Origin: Sediminibacter sp. Hel_I_10
Lineage (GTDB): Bacteria > Bacteroidota > Bacteroidia > Flavobacteriales > Flavobacteriaceae
DNA length: 64,000 nt
Direction of reading: 5' to 3'
Assembly: GCF_000688335.1 (NCBI RefSeq)
Contig: NZ_JHZX01000001.1
Location: forward strand, 3,906,001-3,970,000
Within the stretch, counting starts at the first letter, position 1. Every line of letters begins with the position of its first letter. Below are positions 62,538 to 64,000 of the stretch, in pieces. Under the pieces are notes generated by a model that saw nothing but the letters and a program-made list of their open reading frames with translations, did not search any database and had not been told where the DNA came from. Made by a program: the position numbers and the translations under genes.

Positions 62538-62596
62538 CGTTTCTATAATTCAAGCAATTAACAATTAAAATTACCTCACTCACGTGAGCACTACAG

Positions 62597-63454
62597 ATGA
62601 AAAAACTAAAAATTGCAGTACAAAAATCAGGAAGACTTCACGACGATTCGATGGCCATTTTAAAAGAAGTTGGGATTTCTATAGATAATGGTAAAGAACA
62701 ATTAAAAGCAGCCGCTAAAAATTTTCCTTTGGAAATTTTCTACCTTAGAAACGGCGATATCCCACAATACTTAAAGGATGGTGTCGTTGATGTGGCCATT
62801 ATTGGCGAAAATGTGCTCATTGAAAAGGGAGAAGATATTGCTATCGTAGAAAAGCTAGGGTTCTCTTCTTGTAAGGTGTCTGTAGCCATTCCTAAATCAG
62901 CGAAATATAATAGCGCTAAAGATTTAGAAGGAAAACGTATTGCCACATCTTACCCAAATACCGTAAATACATTTTTAGCAAAAAATAATATCAAGGCTCA
63001 CCTTCACATCATTAACGGAAGTGTAGAGATTGCTCCCAATATCGGTTTGGCCGATGCCATAGTAGATATTGTTTCTAGTGGTAGCACCTTGTTTAAAAAC
63101 GGACTTAAAGAAGCAGAGGTCATCTTAAAATCTGAAGCAGTCCTTGCGGTATCTCCAATGATTTCAGCAGAGGCAAAGAGCATTTTAGATAAGTTGCATT
63201 TTAGATTAAAATCTGTTTTAAGAGGGAGACAAAGCAAATATGTGCTTCTCAACGCACCTAACAATAAGATAGAAACTATTGTGAGTATTCTTCCGGGTAT
63301 GAATAGTCCCACTATTTTACCTTTAGCCAGAGAGGGCTGGAGTTCATTACATTCCGTCATCAATAAAAATGACTTTTGGGAAGTGATTGATGAGCTCAAA
63401 CAAAATGGAGCAGAAGGCATTCTCGTTTGTCCAATTGAGAACATGGTGCTCTAA
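62597..63454 (+). CDS. hisG: HisG, ATP phosphoribosyltransferase (long form)
   Basis: 285-aa first enzyme of histidine synthesis, condensing ATP and PRPP. It starts LKIAVQKSGRLHDDSMAILK. The PRPP-binding loop is DAIVDIVSSGSTLFKNGLKE (about residues 153-172), and GVVDVAIIGENVLIEKGEDI lies earlier. The C-terminal ACT-like domain (about 210-285, ending GAEGILVCPIENMVL) marks the long form, which binds His for feedback and needs no HisZ. It lies behind the leader-peptide attenuator and 54 nt before hisD. Confidence 0.96.
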   Translation: MKKLKIAVQKSGRLHDDSMAILKEVGISIDNGKEQLKAAAKNFPLEIFYLRNGDIPQYLKDGVVDVAIIGENVLIEKGEDIAIVEKLGFSSCKVSVAIPKSAKYNSAKDLEGKRIATSYPNTVNTFLAKNNIKAHLHIINGSVEIAPNIGLADAIVDIVSSGSTLFKNGLKEAEVILKSEAVLAVSPMISAEAKSILDKLHFRLKSVLRGRQSKYVLLNAPNNKIETIVSILPGMNSPTILPLAREGWSSLHSVINKNDFWEVIDELKQNGAEGILVCPIENMVL

Positions 63455-63508
63455 ACAAGCACTGCCTTAGGTATTAAAAACTGAAACCAACGTCTTAAAA
63501 AAATAAGC

Positions 63509-64000
63509 ATGAACATCATACTAAATCCAAAAAAATCAACTTGGTCCAACGTTTTAAAACGCCCAACCAAAACTGTTGAGAATATTGAGCATACGGTCAA
63601 TGAAATTTTTAATGACGTTAAACGCCATAAAGACAGTTCAGTTTTAAAATACACCGAAATGTTCGATGGTGTAAACTTAGATCATCTTTTGGTTTCTGAG
63701 GAAGAACTAAACGCTGCTTCCAATCACATTTCCGAAGATTTAAAAAGAGCAATTCAAACGGCTAAGCAAAATATTGAGACCTTTCACAAAGCTCAAAAAA
63801 CTGAGAAAATCAAGGTAACAACCACTACGGGTGTGGATTGTTGGCAAGAAAAGCGTCCCATCCAAAAAGTTGGGCTTTACATTCCTGGCGGCACGGCACC
63901 ATTATTCTCTACCGTTTTAATGCTTGCGGTACCAGCTAAAATAGCGGGTTGCAAGGAGATTGTTTTGTGTTCTCCACCAAATAAGCAAGGAAAAATAGCC
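63509..64000 (+). CDS. hisD: HisD, histidinol dehydrogenase (3' part outside window)
   Basis: The frame is open from ATG 63509 to the window end, 164 codons. It shows VLKRPTKTVENIEHTVNEIF, SVLKYTEMFDGVNLDHLLVS and, at the right end, the HisD hallmark KRPIQKVGLYIPGGTAPLFS then TVLMLAVPAKIAGCKEIVLC. Full HisD is about 430 aa and oxidises histidinol to histidine with NAD, using Zn; the catalytic residues are mostly beyond the edge. Second gene of the his operon. Confidence 0.95.
   Translation, partial: MNIILNPKKSTWSNVLKRPTKTVENIEHTVNEIFNDVKRHKDSSVLKYTEMFDGVNLDHLLVSEEELNAASNHISEDLKRAIQTAKQNIETFHKAQKTEKIKVTTTTGVDCWQEKRPIQKVGLYIPGGTAPLFSTVLMLAVPAKIAGCKEIVLCSPPNKQGKIA

Noticed and set aside
63004-63444. 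146-codon antisense frame in hisG
   Set aside because: Fully within hisG and without a recognisable product.
1-64000. CRISPR array, phage, transposon or integrative element
   Set aside because: No direct repeats with unique spacers of suitable size, no transposase, integrase or att-like duplication was seen; tRNA-His is not followed by an integrase or a repeated 3' end.

Overview
The window is AT-rich chromosomal DNA from a member of the Flavobacteriaceae (Bacteroidota), probably a marine one. The reasons are type IX secretion (T9SS) hallmarks (a truncated choice-of-anchor L protein, PorX, a T9SS sorting-domain-like protein), bacillithiol BshB1, a fused LpxC-FabZ, a fused CcsBA, a CAL67264-type small membrane protein, no Shine-Dalgarno pattern, and repeated promoters of the Bacteroidota form TAnnTTTG. 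No phage, transposase, IS, CRISPR or plasmid gene was seen. The species cannot be named from this sequence alone.

Layout. 1-1.7 kb: the 5' end of a large secreted T9SS protein (minus strand), preceded by a tiny two-peptide transcription unit with its own terminator. 1.9-18.4 kb: dispersed menaquinone genes menD, menB, menA, menC and menE, with small housekeeping genes between them (DUF2853, a CvfB-like S1 protein, UPF0173 hydrolase, DUF2490, CPBP protease). A three-gene RND efflux operon with an orphan secreted protein in front sits in the middle. 18.5-21.5 kb: a YfbK-like von Willebrand protein fused to a TonB-plug-like module, then a paralogue whose metal-site (MIDAS) motifs are all lost. 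21.4-24.4 kb (minus): an MFS transporter and an acyl-CoA carboxylase beta subunit, with a strong hairpin over the MFS start codon. 24.5-27.5 kb: a redox/stress operon (FMN reductase, GNAT, MarR, two pirins) with a perfect palindrome over its promoter. 27.6-34.6 kb: cytochrome c maturation (CcsBA), a SatD-like/DUF3307 operon with three 28-bp-period repeats in its promoter, MscL, and small membrane proteins.

34.6-46.8 kb: HAD phosphatase, a small secreted protein, a transsulfuration enzyme, rlmF, bshB1, tRNA-His, a 47-aa peptide gene with an ECF sigma factor, uvrA, DUF3667, a Tyr-rich secreted protein and porX. 46.8-54.3 kb: an HD phosphohydrolase divergent from porX, then the lipid A block lpxD, lpxC-fabZ, lpxA, followed by efp, a second LpxD-like gene, an NTF2-like gene and sucD. 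54.5-62.3 kb: an M16 lipoprotein peptidase, fabG, an unknown secreted protein, a membrane vWA protein and a prohibitin-like protein. 62.4-64 kb: the start of the histidine operon, with a His-rich leader peptide and attenuator ahead of hisG and a truncated hisD.

Most genes are ordinary core flavobacterial functions. The parts most worth a second look are the SatD/DUF3307 operon with its iterated promoter repeats, the MFS start codon inside a terminator-like hairpin, the palindrome on the MarR operon promoter, the MIDAS-less vWA paralogue, the his attenuator, and several very short genes. Function calls rest on reading motifs by eye; no database search was run.
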